Shown: positions 14,841 through 22,026, counted from the first letter of the stretch. The stretch: 64,000 nucleotides of DNA from a virus (IMGVR_UViG_3300025087_000053:1-64000); one strand, 5' to 3'. A program made the numbers and translations. The notes: generated by a model from the letters alone, not told the origin.

Positions 14841-15067
14841 TTTCCTACGCGCCCGACTGCTTCTGTAACATATAATCTACCCAAGCATCCGCCATCTTGG
14901 CAGCCAACATTACAGACCATAAGACAGGAATTTCAATATAGTCTGGAAGAAAACCCTCTGGCCACACTCCTGTCTTTTGCACGATATCATATGCCCGTAT
15001 ATGCTCATAATTGTGAGATCAAACCAATCATAAAGAGACATTTTATCCTCCGTTTCCTACGCGCCCG
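14841..15067. repeat. 15-bp direct repeat flanking a broken gene
   Basis: The same 15 bases (tttcctacgcgcccg) occur at 14841-14855 and 15053-15067. The right copy includes the 3' end of a tRNA-like remnant; the left copy includes the stop codon of the frameshifted gene 14845-15041. A duplicated tRNA 3' end is the usual signature of site-specific insertion, but no integrase is nearby. Confidence 0.6.
14845..15041 (-). pseudogene. frameshifted small gene
   Basis: A strong ribosome-binding site (GGAGGATAAAATG) starts MSLYDWFDLT at 15041. The coding-looking continuation is in another frame near 15015: YEHIRAYDIVQKTGVW... ending VDYMLQKQSGA at the TAG at 14845. A single-base change would give a protein of about 65 residues. 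Without it, the annotated frame stops after 43 codons with unconvincing sequence. Either a recent mutation or a sequencing error. Function unknown. Confidence 0.55.
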
Positions 15068-15130
15068 GAGAGGCTTGAACTCCCGACTTGTATTTTTTAT
15101 ACAAAAGCGAGTTCGACTCCACTATTTATA
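15060..15130 (-). pseudogene. tRNA remnant
   Basis: The minus strand has a perfect T-arm (GGGAG TTCAAGC CTCTC) followed by an acceptor-like CGGGCGC and a discriminator G, with a possible D-arm (GAGTCGAACTC). The 5' acceptor partner (GCGCCCG) is missing, and the anticodon position is an AT-rich hairpin. Probably a degraded tRNA gene. Confidence 0.35.
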
Positions 15131-15134
15131 ATAA

Positions 15135-15210
15135 CGCCCTGGGCAGGGCTCGAACCTGCATTATTCCAATTACGGTACACACGGGTAGAAGCCGTGGCCG
15201 TTACCAGGGC
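15135..15210 (-). tRNA. tRNA-like gene, anticodon uncertain
   Basis: 76 bases with a perfect 7-bp acceptor stem (GCCCTGG/CCAGGGC, discriminator G) and a perfect T-arm (GCAGG TTCGAGC CCTGC). The remainder is odd. One fold gives a 5-bp anticodon stem CACGG/CCGTG with loop CTTCTAC (anticodon TCT, Arg) but leaves no D-arm and a 20-base variable region. The alternative fold gives a D-arm (ACGG/CCGT, with GG in the loop) but a poor anticodon stem. It may be a degenerate or aberrant tRNA. The TnpB element begins about 20 bases upstream of its 5' end. Confidence 0.45.
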
Positions 15211-15230
15211 AATAGGAGAACACCATCCCG

Positions 15231-16614
15231 TTCGAGATTTAAACCACGAAATCATCAGCCGACATGAGTTTAAGCTCTCTCCTCTTATTAAAAATAATGA
15301 ATTTACAAAAAAGTCAACATATTTCACTTCGTGTGCTATATTTATAATGTGTCGAAACGTCTTTCTACAACTTCTGAAAAAAGCCTCCCTATAACTATCC
15401 TCAGTCAACGTATTCGACTCGTTCCAAATAACATCCAAACAACCTTTTTCGAACGTTGTGCTGGTGCATCTCGCTTCGTCTACAACTGGGGATTGGACCG
15501 TTGGAAAACTCAATACGAAGCCGAAGGAAAGCCCTCTTGGATCAGTCTTAACACCGAGCTGAATGCCTGCAAAAACACCGAATTTCCTTGGATGGCAAAA
15601 TTGCCGTGGGCTGTTGCTGCAACGGCGTTGTCCAACCTCGGCAATGCTTTCTCCAACTTCTTTCGCCGTATCAAATCTGGCCAAAAGCCCGGCTATCCCC
15701 GCTTCAAGTCGAAGAAACAAAGCAAAATGTCCTTCGCCGTTGAAGGTCGAGCCCTTCGCTTTGACGGCCGAAGAGTTAAGATTCCCAAGCTTGGTTGGGT
15801 CCGCACTCGACAAGAGATAAGATTTCCTGGTAAAATCCTGTCCGCTCACTTTACGAAACATGCCGGTCATTGGTACGTCTCGGTCCAAATTCAAGTCTCC
15901 GACTCCTGGTCCTATCCCCATCGCTGCGAAACCCAAGAAGCGGTTGGAGTGGATCTCGGGCTCCGAGACCTTGCCGTGCTTTCTACGGGAGAACGGGTCG
16001 AGGCTCCACGCATTCTGCGTGCTCATGAAACCAGACTGCGACGATTCAACAAGGAAATGTCTCGTCGCGTCATAGGAGGAAGAAATTGGCAGAAGACTAA
16101 AACGAAGCTTGGACGGCTGCATGAACGGATTTCCAACATCCGCAAAGACGTAACGCATAAGCTTACCGCTCGGCTGGTCCGAGACTTTCGTCGGATTGGA
16201 ATCGAGGACTTGAACGTCAAGGGGATGATGGCAAATCATCATCTTGCCAAGTCGATTGCGGATGCTGCCTTGTCGGAAATCAGGCGTCAGCTTATGTATA
16301 AAGCTCCGCTTGCCGGCAGTGAAATCATTGTTGCCGACCGCTGGTTCCCTTCTTCCAAGCTGTGTTCCGACTGTGGAACAAGACGAGAAGGACCGTTGCC
16401 TTTGTCCATCCGAGAATGGGTTTGTGAGGTTTGTGGGGTTGTCCACGACCGAGACATCAACGCAGCCATTAATCTTAGAACCGCCGCCCTGGCGGGGATA
16501 GCCTGCTGTCAAGAAAGCTCTGGTTCTGGCCCTACGGCCAGAACGAAACTTCCTCATGGGCAGGAATTGAGCAACTGTGTTAACTAATGGGTTCATGGTT
16601 TAAGTCTCAAATGG
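15231..16614 (+). mobile_element. TnpB element, full-length copy 1
   Basis: About 1.38 kb between related inverted ends: left TTCGAGATTTAAACC, right GGTTTAAGTCTCAA. It carries one plus-strand tnpB and no tnpA. The right end after the RuvC-III motif contains two strong hairpins (CCGCC/GGCGG and TTCTGGCC/GGCCAGAA) shared with four other copies, the expected place of the omega guide RNA. The 500-codon antisense frame across it is a codon-bias shadow. The element is GC-richer than the flanking phage DNA, indicating recent transfer. Confidence 0.8.
15349..16587 (+). CDS. tnpB: TnpB RNA-guided nuclease, copy 1
   Basis: 412 residues. N-terminal OrfB/HTH-like region (FERCAGASRFVYNWGLD), RuvC-I GVDLGLRDLAV, RuvC-II GIEDLNVKGM, zinc finger CSDC...CEVC, and RuvC-III HDRDINAAINL: a complete, apparently active TnpB. 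Start chosen at GTG 15349: the -10 box TATATT lies seven bases upstream, so the transcript would begin at or next to the GTG (leaderless), and the corresponding codon is GTG or ATG in all copies. TnpB uses an RNA made from the element's right end to cut DNA and promote element retention. About 90% similar to copy 2 by eye. Confidence 0.92.
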   Translation: MSKRLSTTSEKSLPITILSQRIRLVPNNIQTTFFERCAGASRFVYNWGLDRWKTQYEAEGKPSWISLNTELNACKNTEFPWMAKLPWAVAATALSNLGNAFSNFFRRIKSGQKPGYPRFKSKKQSKMSFAVEGRALRFDGRRVKIPKLGWVRTRQEIRFPGKILSAHFTKHAGHWYVSVQIQVSDSWSYPHRCETQEAVGVDLGLRDLAVLSTGERVEAPRILRAHETRLRRFNKEMSRRVIGGRNWQKTKTKLGRLHERISNIRKDVTHKLTARLVRDFRRIGIEDLNVKGMMANHHLAKSIADAALSEIRRQLMYKAPLAGSEIIVADRWFPSSKLCSDCGTRREGPLPLSIREWVCEVCGVVHDRDINAAINLRTAALAGIACCQESSGSGPTARTKLPHGQELSNCVN

Positions 16615-16675
16615 GAACTGAGCTACGGGCGCTAATATTAAAAAGCATACCCTCCCGTATCGTCTTTCACTTCTG

Positions 16676-17029
16676 TCACTTGGGAAGAACCCCCAGCTTT
16701 ATAAACCCAACCGGACCAACTCCGTTAGAATGGCTCCTCACTGGTTTCACAATTTCTTTTTCTTCTCTTAGCACTTCAACGTGAATCGAACCAATCACCA
16801 CATACCCACCACCAAACTTCTTTCTTGCCTCTCGGGTGAAAAGAAGCTCATATCGAGAATTGCCAACGTCCTTCGAAAAAACCTTGAAAGCCTTACCCTT
16901 ATTGGCCCTTTCAAAAGCTTTCGCAATGCAAGAACCGATATCCTTGTCTTCCGTCTTCATTGCATAAAGCGGCCGAGACATACTAAAATACTTGTCAACT
17001 CCACACTCGAAATAGATCCTGTTAGACAT
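16676..17029 (-). CDS. hypothetical protein
   Basis: 117 residues from the ATG at 17029 (ribosome-binding site AGGATAATTAAAATG). Contains a Gly-rich KKFGGGYVVIGSIHVEV and a C-terminal GVGPVGFIKLGVLPK. It is the gene following the ankyrin protein 17035-17787 in the same direction. No family recognised. Confidence 0.6.
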   Translation of the reverse strand: MSNRIYFECGVDKYFSMSRPLYAMKTEDKDIGSCIAKAFERANKGKAFKVFSKDVGNSRYELLFTREARKKFGGGYVVIGSIHVEVLREEKEIVKPVRSHSNGVGPVGFIKLGVLPK

Positions 17030-17034
17030 TTTAA

Positions 17035-17787
17035 TTATCCTTTCTTGTCCAAATTCCATTTCTTGACGACTTCTGGCATTTCTTTGTTATAGTGGTCGGG
17101 GTCGTGTTGGTAAAGAATCTTCACGACCTCAACATGGCCTTTTGCCGAAGCCCATCGGATGGCATGGTTGTCATCGGCCGTTGGATCAACCCTCTTGTCG
17201 GAAAGAAGAATCTTCACGACCTCAACATGGCCTCTTTCCGAAGCCCATAGGATGGCATAGTTGTTATCGGCCGTTGGATCAACCCTCTTGTCGGAAAGAA
17301 GAATCTTCACGACCTCAACATGGCCTTTTGCCGAAGCCCATCGGATGGCATGGTTGTCATCGGCCGTTGGATCAACCCTCTTGTCGGAAAGAAGAATCTT
17401 CACGACCTCAACATGGCCGCAACTCGAAGCATCTTGGATGGCAGCGTTGTCATCGGCCGTTAGATCAACCCCGCAATCCAAAAGAGTTCTCCACGTCGAA
17501 GCTTTCTTCAAAGACATCCGAGGACCAAGAAGAATCTTGTTTGCCTTCCACTTGCTCCCACCGGGGTCCTTATAAATCTGCAAATCCTCGTCGTTTGGAA
17601 ACGTCACCTCTCTGATCCACGGGCCGTAATTAAGGAATTCGCAGATATGCTTTTCGTCGGAGAAATATATTCCTCCGGAAGTACAGGTTCCTTGAGGATT
17701 AAAGGGCAAGACATCGACATTAAGCCCCGTCTTGTAATGCATTCTGTTGTGGCGCTCTTTTTCATTAAGAATCTTGAAGAACGGCAT
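17035..17787 (-). CDS. ankyrin-repeat protein with conserved N-terminal domain (copy A)
   Basis: 250 residues. Residues 1-110 form a domain shared with two other genes here (MPFFKIL...GLNVDVLPFNPQGTC, GGIYFSDEKHICEFLNYGPW, IREVTFPND). I recall a similar domain at the N-termini of ankyrin proteins of Mimivirus-type giant viruses. The rest is about four 33-residue ankyrin repeats (A-I-R-W-A-S-A-K-G-H-V-E-V-V-K-I-L-L) and a tail YQHDPDHYNKE shared with the tail-region gene 53986-55554. Repeats are nearly identical at DNA level, implying recent expansion or gene conversion. Own promoter at 17817-17845. Probably a protein-binding adaptor. Confidence 0.85.
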   Translation of the reverse strand: MPFFKILNEKERHNRMHYKTGLNVDVLPFNPQGTCTSGGIYFSDEKHICEFLNYGPWIREVTFPNDEDLQIYKDPGGSKWKANKILLGPRMSLKKASTWRTLLDCGVDLTADDNAAIQDASSCGHVEVVKILLSDKRVDPTADDNHAIRWASAKGHVEVVKILLSDKRVDPTADNNYAILWASERGHVEVVKILLSDKRVDPTADDNHAIRWASAKGHVEVVKILYQHDPDHYNKEMPEVVKKWNLDKKG

Positions 17788-17816
17788 GGTGATGTCCTTT
17801 GTTAGAAGATGGAGCC

Positions 17817-17845
17817 ATCTTATCTTATTTTTGTTGTCTTGTCAA
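17817..17845 (-). promoter_or_regulatory. sigma70-type promoter of ankyrin gene A
   Basis: Minus strand TTGACA, 17 bases, TAAGAT; followed by AAAGGACATCACC and ATG 17787. It overlaps the end of gene 17825-18034. Confidence 0.75.
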
Positions 17846-18034
17846 GCCCTCAACATATTTACATCCATCGGAATACCCATCGTCGTATCCATCGTCGTAT
17901 CCCGCATTCCTCGCTGAAACTTTTGCAGAGTCAATACACATTTTGCAAGGAAGAAGATAATAGCTACCCGACTCCCCGGATTCTTGGACTTCCAAAACAC
18001 TAGCACAAACTCTACAATAAAACTTTCTTTCCAT
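17825..18034 (-). CDS. small zinc-ribbon protein
   Basis: 69 residues from the ATG at 18034 (ribosome-binding site AGGAGGAAGAAG). Two CxxC pairs (CRVC, CKMC) suggest a zinc ribbon; the second half has a GYDDGYDDGYSDG repeat. Its end carries the promoter of the ankyrin gene. Function unknown. Confidence 0.6.
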   Translation of the reverse strand: MERKFYCRVCASVLEVQESGESGSYYLLPCKMCIDSAKVSARNAGYDDGYDDGYSDGCKYVEGLTRQQK

Positions 18035-18398
18035 CTTCTTCCTCCTCCTCAAACAAAACAAATTTAGAATGAAATATCTTGATAGTTTCTTCTGTAAAAG
18101 GAATCTTTAATCCAACCAACTTAGATTCTCCGCTAAGGGGATCTTTCTTAGTTCTTCTAAAATAATGAGCCATAACCCTATGTCCGAAAAGATATTCTTT
18201 TTTGTCTTTTATCGCAATCCTAGACTTAAACTTGTTGTTAAATTTAGGATAAAGTCTGTAATTTGTAAAGTGTCTTTCACCCTCATCTGTTGGTGTCGCC
18301 ATTCCGATCTCACAATAGCACAAAATATCTCCCAACGAGTTTATTTTATCTTGAAATTCTTCATGAAACAACACTCCAAATGGAAAAAAGTAAAACAT
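18012..18398 (-). CDS. unknown protein, dispersed paralogue of the 140-2687 family
   Basis: 128 residues. The C-terminal GLKIPFTEETIKIFHSKFVL matches the family motif G-x-x-I-P-x-T-E-E-T-Y of the left-end cluster, here with Ile in place of Tyr. Start ATG 18398 directly follows the stop of the upstream gene. Overlaps 17825-18034 by 23 bases. Confidence 0.65.
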   Translation of the reverse strand: MFYFFPFGVLFHEEFQDKINSLGDILCYCEIGMATPTDEGERHFTNYRLYPKFNNKFKSRIAIKDKKEYLFGHRVMAHYFRRTKKDPLSGESKLVGLKIPFTEETIKIFHSKFVLFEEEEEDGKKVLL

Positions 18399-18602
18399 TT
18401 AAAGCAAATCCCAAAGGTTCTTATAAAGAACATCAGAAATATTCTTTGGTAACTCTTCTTGTGTTTCAGCCAAGTGCTTTATAAACTTCAAGAACTTTTC
18501 GTCTACTTCCTTGGCGATTTGCTCTGCCTGCCTTTTCGCAAGGTGTTTAAGCCGCCTTTCATATTGCTTTTTTGATATACGGAGATTGCGTTTTCTTCTC
18601 AT
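18399..18602 (-). CDS. small basic coiled-coil-like protein
   Basis: 67 residues, highly charged and helical (MRRKRNLRISKKQYERRLKH...). Adjacent to genes on both sides without gaps. Function unknown. Confidence 0.6.
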   Translation of the reverse strand: MRRKRNLRISKKQYERRLKHLAKRQAEQIAKEVDEKFLKFIKHLAETQEELPKNISDVLYKNLWDLL

Positions 18603-18607
18603 AATAT

Positions 18608-18763
18608 TTAAACCAGCCTATTCATCGCCCCGTTCCTATTGAGAAGCTTATCTCCAATAGCAACAATTAAAGGATTTGGTTCCATTACTTGACCAACACC
18701 AGAACGAAAAACTTTATCCAAAGCCGCACCTTCGTTCCCTGGTCCCATTGCCCAACAAGACAT
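18608..18763 (-). CDS. 51-residue hypothetical protein next to miniature element
   Basis: A frame from ATG 18763 to TAA 18608 encodes MSCWAMGPGNEGAALDKVFR... ending NGAMNRLV, with protein-like composition. The miniature TnpB element begins only about 6-10 bases upstream of the ATG, so the native ribosome-binding site and promoter have been replaced or the gene has been 5'-truncated. Function unknown. Confidence 0.5.
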   Translation of the reverse strand: MSCWAMGPGNEGAALDKVFRSGVGQVMEPNPLIVAIGDKLLNRNGAMNRLV

Positions 18764-18769
18764 AATCTT

Positions 18770-19055
18770 TGAGACTTAACCACGACACGAACCCGTTAGT
18801 TAACATGGGGTTAAGCCTTCTCCTTCTGTTAAAAAGAACGAATTTACAAAAAAGGAGTAAATTCCACTTCGTATGCTCTATTTATAGTATGTCGAAGTTT
18901 TATACTACGACGATAAAAAGAACCGCCGCCCTGGCGGGGATAGCCTGCTGTCAAGAAAGCTCTGGTTCTGGCCTTACGGCCAGAACGAAACTTTTTCATG
19001 GGCAGGAATCGAGCAGCCGTATTAACTAAGGAGTTCATGGTTTAAGTCTCGAAGG
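18770..19055 (+). mobile_element. miniature TnpB-derived element, copy 3
   Basis: About 285 bases with the same ends as the full TnpB elements (left TTTGAGACTTAACC, right GGTTTAAGTCTCGAAGGGGA). It keeps the promoter region, the start codon and the last 35 codons plus right-end hairpins of tnpB, but lacks about 1.1 kb of coding sequence. MITE-like. It lies between 18608-18763 and a bidirectional hairpin terminator. Confidence 0.75.
18889..19029 (+). CDS. 46-codon fusion ORF inside miniature element
   Basis: ATG-initiated frame starting MSKFYTTTIKR and joined directly to the TnpB C-terminal tail (TAALAGIACCQESSGSG...). The same architecture occurs in the other two miniature copies, so either the peptide is made or the frame is a passenger of the guide-RNA region. 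The -10 box lies immediately upstream (leaderless). Confidence 0.4.
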   Translation: MSKFYTTTIKRTAALAGIACCQESSGSGLTARTKLFHGQESSSRIN

Positions 19056-19062
19056 GGAAAAT

Positions 19063-19095
19063 AAAGAACCGGCCTAGATCGTGCGCCGGTTCTTT
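19063..19095. terminator. hairpin terminator, possibly bidirectional
   Basis: 11-bp inverted repeat AAAGAACCGGC/GCCGGTTCTTT with an 11-base loop, flanked by A and T runs, immediately after the miniature element. Confidence 0.6.
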
Positions 19096-19193
19096 CTAAG
19101 TCGCCTACTTTTCAAGGCAGTTTGTTTTTTTACTAGATAAAGTTGTTTTTTTGTGAGCCCAGCGAGAGCATCACCACCTTTCCTTTTAGGATT

Positions 19194-19275
19194 ATTTGTT
19201 CTCTCGGCCGTGATTCAAGAGAGACAACCAGAGGCCCCACCACGGGGGATTTGGTTAGTGGCCGAGAGAACAAAT
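19194..19275. repeat. 16-bp perfect inverted repeat with structured loop
   Basis: Arms ATTTGTTCTCTCGGCC (19194-19209) and its exact complement (19260-19275) enclose 50 bases containing a second hairpin (CCCC/GGGG, AACCA/TGGTT). Just downstream of the stop of 19279-19866. It is far longer than a normal terminator and has no T-run at its end. Confidence 0.7.
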
Positions 19276-19278
19276 CTT

Positions 19279-19866
19279 TTAAGCAGTTGCCTCTGCCGAC
19301 TGCTCGTTTGCCCTCTTTTCCTTGCGAGTCTGCGTCATGTCCTTGGGAAGAAGATCGGAAAACTTCTTAATCTCCTCTGCAGCCGCAGTCTCAAGATTCA
19401 GAAGATCATCAAGGGTGTTAACCTTCTTGAGATTCTTCTTTGTAAGAACCCTCCTCATTTCTCCAAGAACTCCAGAGAAATCCGAATAGAACTTTGAAAA
19501 ACTGCCGTTTGAAAGCGAAAAACAATGCTTGTTGCTACCGATCTTGAAAACCTCACCTCCCACCGTATACTCTCGGAAGTAATCTCCCTTATCCTCGTCG
19601 GGGATGGCAATGCGCACCTCTGCGCCACTAAGGACTGCGGTCTTTCTCACGTAAACCTTCTTCTCCGACTTAAACTCGTCGGGGAGCGTGCGATACCCAG
19701 CGTCCCAATGGCTCAAGGCATCTGTATCCGTCTTGCCATACTTGCGAAAAATCTTGTACCAAACCACAGGCATACCATTCTTGGCCTTGCCTCGCCCAAA
19801 GCCCTTGGGCTTCTCCTCGGTCGTAGTGTTGTCGGTGACGGTCAGGGTGCTGTTATCGCTGTCCAT
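19279..19866 (-). CDS. hypothetical protein
   Basis: 195 residues from ATG 19866 (leader GAAAGAGAGAAGTAAA). N-terminus is Thr/Asn-rich and disordered-looking (MDSDNSTLTVTDNTTTEEK). The middle is mixed and the C-terminus is basic (KDMTQTRKEKRANEQ). GC-richer than neighbours. Strong promoter upstream. No family recognised. Confidence 0.65.
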   Translation of the reverse strand: MDSDNSTLTVTDNTTTEEKPKGFGRGKAKNGMPVVWYKIFRKYGKTDTDALSHWDAGYRTLPDEFKSEKKVYVRKTAVLSGAEVRIAIPDEDKGDYFREYTVGGEVFKIGSNKHCFSLSNGSFSKFYSDFSGVLGEMRRVLTKKNLKKVNTLDDLLNLETAAAEEIKKFSDLLPKDMTQTRKEKRANEQSAEATA

Positions 19867-19907
19867 TTTACTTCTCTCTTTCAAGTTTGTTGTCCAAGAC
19901 AAAAACT

Positions 19908-19936
19908 ATATTATTCGATCTCTCTCTAAAAGTCAA
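19908..19936 (-). promoter_or_regulatory. sigma70-type promoter
   Basis: Minus strand TTGACT, 17 bases, TAATAT upstream of ATG 19866. Confidence 0.75.
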
Positions 19937-19938
19937 GA

Positions 19939-20205
19939 TTAAATCATCGGAGCGCGGCCGAAATAATCGTCCTTCAAAGCTTCCATGATCTTCTTGGACA
20001 TCTTCACAGTCCATTCATTCCTGAGATCACACTGGTCCTCCATCTCAGACCAACGCTTGATGCAAGCCAGAAAAAGACCAAAGACAGACTGTTGCAGCGT
20101 CCTGTGCTGACGAGTGATTGCATCAACAAATGGCTTTTCATCATAGCAGCAGTTGTTAACAAGGCTTGCAATCTGCTCTGCCGTCTTCTCTGCGTCAAGG
20201 TTCAT
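19939..20205 (-). CDS. hypothetical protein
   Basis: 88 residues, helical composition, start ATG 20205 after AACAAGAGAGAAAAAA. The miniature element copy 4 ends about 30 bases upstream, where its promoter would be expected. Function unknown. Confidence 0.6.
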   Translation of the reverse strand: MNLDAEKTAEQIASLVNNCCYDEKPFVDAITRQHRTLQQSVFGLFLACIKRWSEMEDQCDLRNEWTVKMSKKIMEALKDDYFGRAPMI

Positions 20206-20235
20206 TTTTTTCTCTCTTGTTCGCCCTGTTTTAGG

Positions 20236-20510
20236 AATTCCCCTTCGAGACTTAAACCATGAACTCCTTAGTTAACAAGTTAACACGGACGCTCGATTCC
20301 TGCCCATGAGAACGTTTCGTGCTGGCCGTAAGACCAGAACCAGAGCTTTCTTGACAGAAGGCTATCCCCGCCAAGGCGGCGGTTCTTTCATAAGTCGTAG
20401 TACAAAACTTCGACACGCTATAATTATAGCACACGAAGTGAAACATGTTGACTTTTTTTGCAAATTCGTTGTTTTATTCAGCAGTTTATTAACTACAGTT
20501 CAAGTCTCAA
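20236..20510 (-). mobile_element. miniature TnpB-derived element, copy 4 (inverted)
   Basis: About 275 bases, minus-strand orientation. Right end TCGAGACTTAAACCATGAAC at 20240, left end GTTCAAGTCTCAAA at about 20500. It retains the promoter, a short fused ORF and both right-end hairpins. A 9-base duplication (gttaacttgttaac region) lengthens the frame into the terminal repeat. Confidence 0.75.
20252..20416 (-). CDS. 54-codon fusion ORF inside miniature element
   Basis: Starts at GTG 20416 (VSKFCTTTYERTAALAG...) directly after a TATAATTATAG box and continues through the TnpB tail into the terminal repeat (LLTKEFMV). Equivalent to the ORFs at 18889 and 60195. Confidence 0.4.
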   Translation of the reverse strand: MSKFCTTTYERTAALAGIAFCQESSGSGLTASTKRSHGQESSVRVNLLTKEFMV

Positions 20511-20564
20511 ACGCCTTGGAAATCTCAAGCTCTGGTTTTTCCACTGTATTCTCCAAGGGTTTAA

Positions 20565-21170
20565 TTAAAACCGGCAACCTGCCTTCTTCAACAGCTTCAC
20601 GACCTCAACATGGCCGTTTTCCGAAGCCCATAGGATGGCACGGTTGTCACCGGCCGTTGGATCAACCCTTTTGTCGGAAAGAAGAATCTTCACGACCTCA
20701 ACATGGCCGTTTTCCGAAGCCCATAGGATGGCACGGTTGTCACCGGCCGTTGGATCAACCCTCTTGTCGGAAAGAAGAATCTTCAAGACCTCAACATGGC
20801 CTCTTTCCGAAGCCACTCGGATGGCATAGTTGTCATCGGCCGTTGGATCAACTCCGCAATCCAAAAGAGTTCTCCACGTCGAAGCTTTCTTCAAAGACAT
20901 CCGAGGACCAAGAAGAATCTTGTTTGCCTTCCACTTGCTCCCACTTGGGTCCTTATAAATCTGCAAATCCTCGTCGTTTGGAAACGTCACCTCTCTGATC
21001 CACGGGCCGTAATTAAGGAATTCGCAGATATGCTTTTCGTCGGAGAAATATATTCCTCCGGAAGTACAGGTTCCTTGAGGATTAAAGGGCAAGACATCGA
21101 CATTAAGCCCCGTCTTGTAATGCATTCCATGGTGGCACTCGTCGTCATTAAGAATCTTGAAGAACGGCAT
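20565..21170 (-). CDS. ankyrin-repeat protein with conserved N-terminal domain (copy B)
   Basis: 201 residues. The N-terminal 110 residues are almost identical to copy A, including the segment around SSGGIYFSDEKHIC and the GPW-IREVTFPND core; three ankyrin repeats follow, then the end KLLKKAGCRF. Repeat units match copy A closely at DNA level. Own promoter at 21207-21235, nearly identical to that of copy C. It probably arose from the same duplication as copies A and C. Likely a protein-binding adaptor; partner unknown. Confidence 0.85.
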   Translation of the reverse strand: MPFFKILNDDECHHGMHYKTGLNVDVLPFNPQGTCTSGGIYFSDEKHICEFLNYGPWIREVTFPNDEDLQIYKDPSGSKWKANKILLGPRMSLKKASTWRTLLDCGVDPTADDNYAIRVASERGHVEVLKILLSDKRVDPTAGDNRAILWASENGHVEVVKILLSDKRVDPTAGDNRAILWASENGHVEVVKLLKKAGCRF

Positions 21171-21206
21171 GGGGATGTCCTTTGTTAGAAGATTGAGTTC
21201 TTACCG

Positions 21207-21235
21207 AGGATATCAAAAACAAAAGAAGATGTCAA
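21207..21235 (-). promoter_or_regulatory. sigma70-type promoter of ankyrin gene B
   Basis: Minus strand TTGACA, 17 bases, TATCCT; the spacer sequence is almost the same as in the promoter at 24104-24132. Confidence 0.75.
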
Positions 21236-21501
21236 GCGGGTTCTTTACCGCTTTCTTCTATTTTCTTTTTTGCGTCTTTCGGGCAGCAGTCTGGACAATA
21301 AAGAATCGCCTTTGGTTCCGGTTGCGAAAAAACCTCGACGTACCACTCTTTTACAGATTCTTTAGTCTTTACAAATTCTTTGTTACAAACAGAACAATGG
21401 TCGGTTTTCATCATTAAAGAAGAAGAAGCTTTAATTTCTTTTGCAATCTTCTTAACAAACTGATTAACTTTCTTTCTTCTTATCTTTCTTTCGAAGCTCA
21501 T
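21232..21501 (-). CDS. small Cys-rich protein
   Basis: 89 residues. Basic N-terminus (MSFERKIRRKKVNQFVKK), then CSVC and CPDCC pairs consistent with a zinc-binding fold. The last codons overlap the ankyrin promoter. Its start overlaps the stop of 21501-21707. Function unknown. Confidence 0.6.
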   Translation of the reverse strand: MSFERKIRRKKVNQFVKKIAKEIKASSSLMMKTDHCSVCNKEFVKTKESVKEWYVEVFSQPEPKAILYCPDCCPKDAKKKIEESGKEPA

Positions 21502-21707
21502 TAGTCACCATCTTTCTTTCCAATAGAAGAAGAATAAAGATCCTTACCCCAACCGCCTCCCTTTAGAACAAAGGTAGTTTTATAATTTGTTTGCTTCTCT
21601 GTTTCTTCAGAAGAACAATCGGGACATTTAATAGACCCTCGCCCTTTCGTCACAATCTCTTCAAATCTCTTCCCGCATTTCTGACAAACAAACTCGAACA
21701 AGGGCAT
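21501..21707 (-). CDS. FmdB-type zinc-ribbon protein
   Basis: 68 residues from ATG 21707 (ribosome-binding site AGGAGAATGTACA). The N-terminus MPLFEFVCQKCGKRFEE and the later IKCPDCSSEE match the FmdB/CxxC_CxxC zinc-ribbon family, small proteins found widely in bacteria and phages. Role here unknown. Confidence 0.75.
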   Translation of the reverse strand: MPLFEFVCQKCGKRFEEIVTKGRGSIKCPDCSSEETEKQTNYKTTFVLKGGGWGKDLYSSSIGKKDGD

Positions 21708-21742
21708 TGTACATTCTCCTGCGTGTATACGCATATATATAT

Positions 21743-22018
21743 TTATTTAATTATATCTCTCGCTTTTGGGGTAGAGCACCACATGAGGTCTCCTGGATAT
21801 GTCGAACTATGGATATAACTTACCATATCTTTTGCCCAAAGCTTCATTAAAGAGTCTATTACCATAGCGTTTGAATATCCTGACTCTTCTACAATATATT
21901 CCTGAGAAAGATAAGACCTTGCGGCACAGGTTCTTAATATATTTTTGTCTCTCTTGTCTTCTGCTCTCAACAAGGCTTTTAAAATCTTTTCTTCGTACAC
22001 TGTTAGTTTGTTTTCCAC
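21743..22018 (-). CDS. possible winged-helix protein
   Basis: 91 residues from a GTG at 22018. The helical N-terminal part (TVYEEKILKALLRAEDKR) and the segment SQEYIVEESGYSNAMVIDSL, spaced like a helix-turn-helix, suggest a small DNA-binding fold. No signature strong enough to name a family. Confidence 0.5.
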   Translation of the reverse strand: MENKLTVYEEKILKALLRAEDKRDKNILRTCAARSYLSQEYIVEESGYSNAMVIDSLMKLWAKDMVSYIHSSTYPGDLMWCSTPKARDIIK

Positions 22019-22026
22019 TATTTTAA

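Noticed and set aside
15097-16596. 499-codon minus-strand frame opposite TnpB copy 1 (and 26513-27850 opposite copy 2)
   Set aside because: Antisense shadow of a GC-rich coding sequence; the plus-strand protein has complete RuvC and zinc-finger motifs.
17142-17615. Plus-strand frames with repeated RPLDQPSCRKEESSRPQHG units (also at 20306, 23309 and 54087)
   Set aside because: Antisense translations of the 99-base ankyrin repeats.
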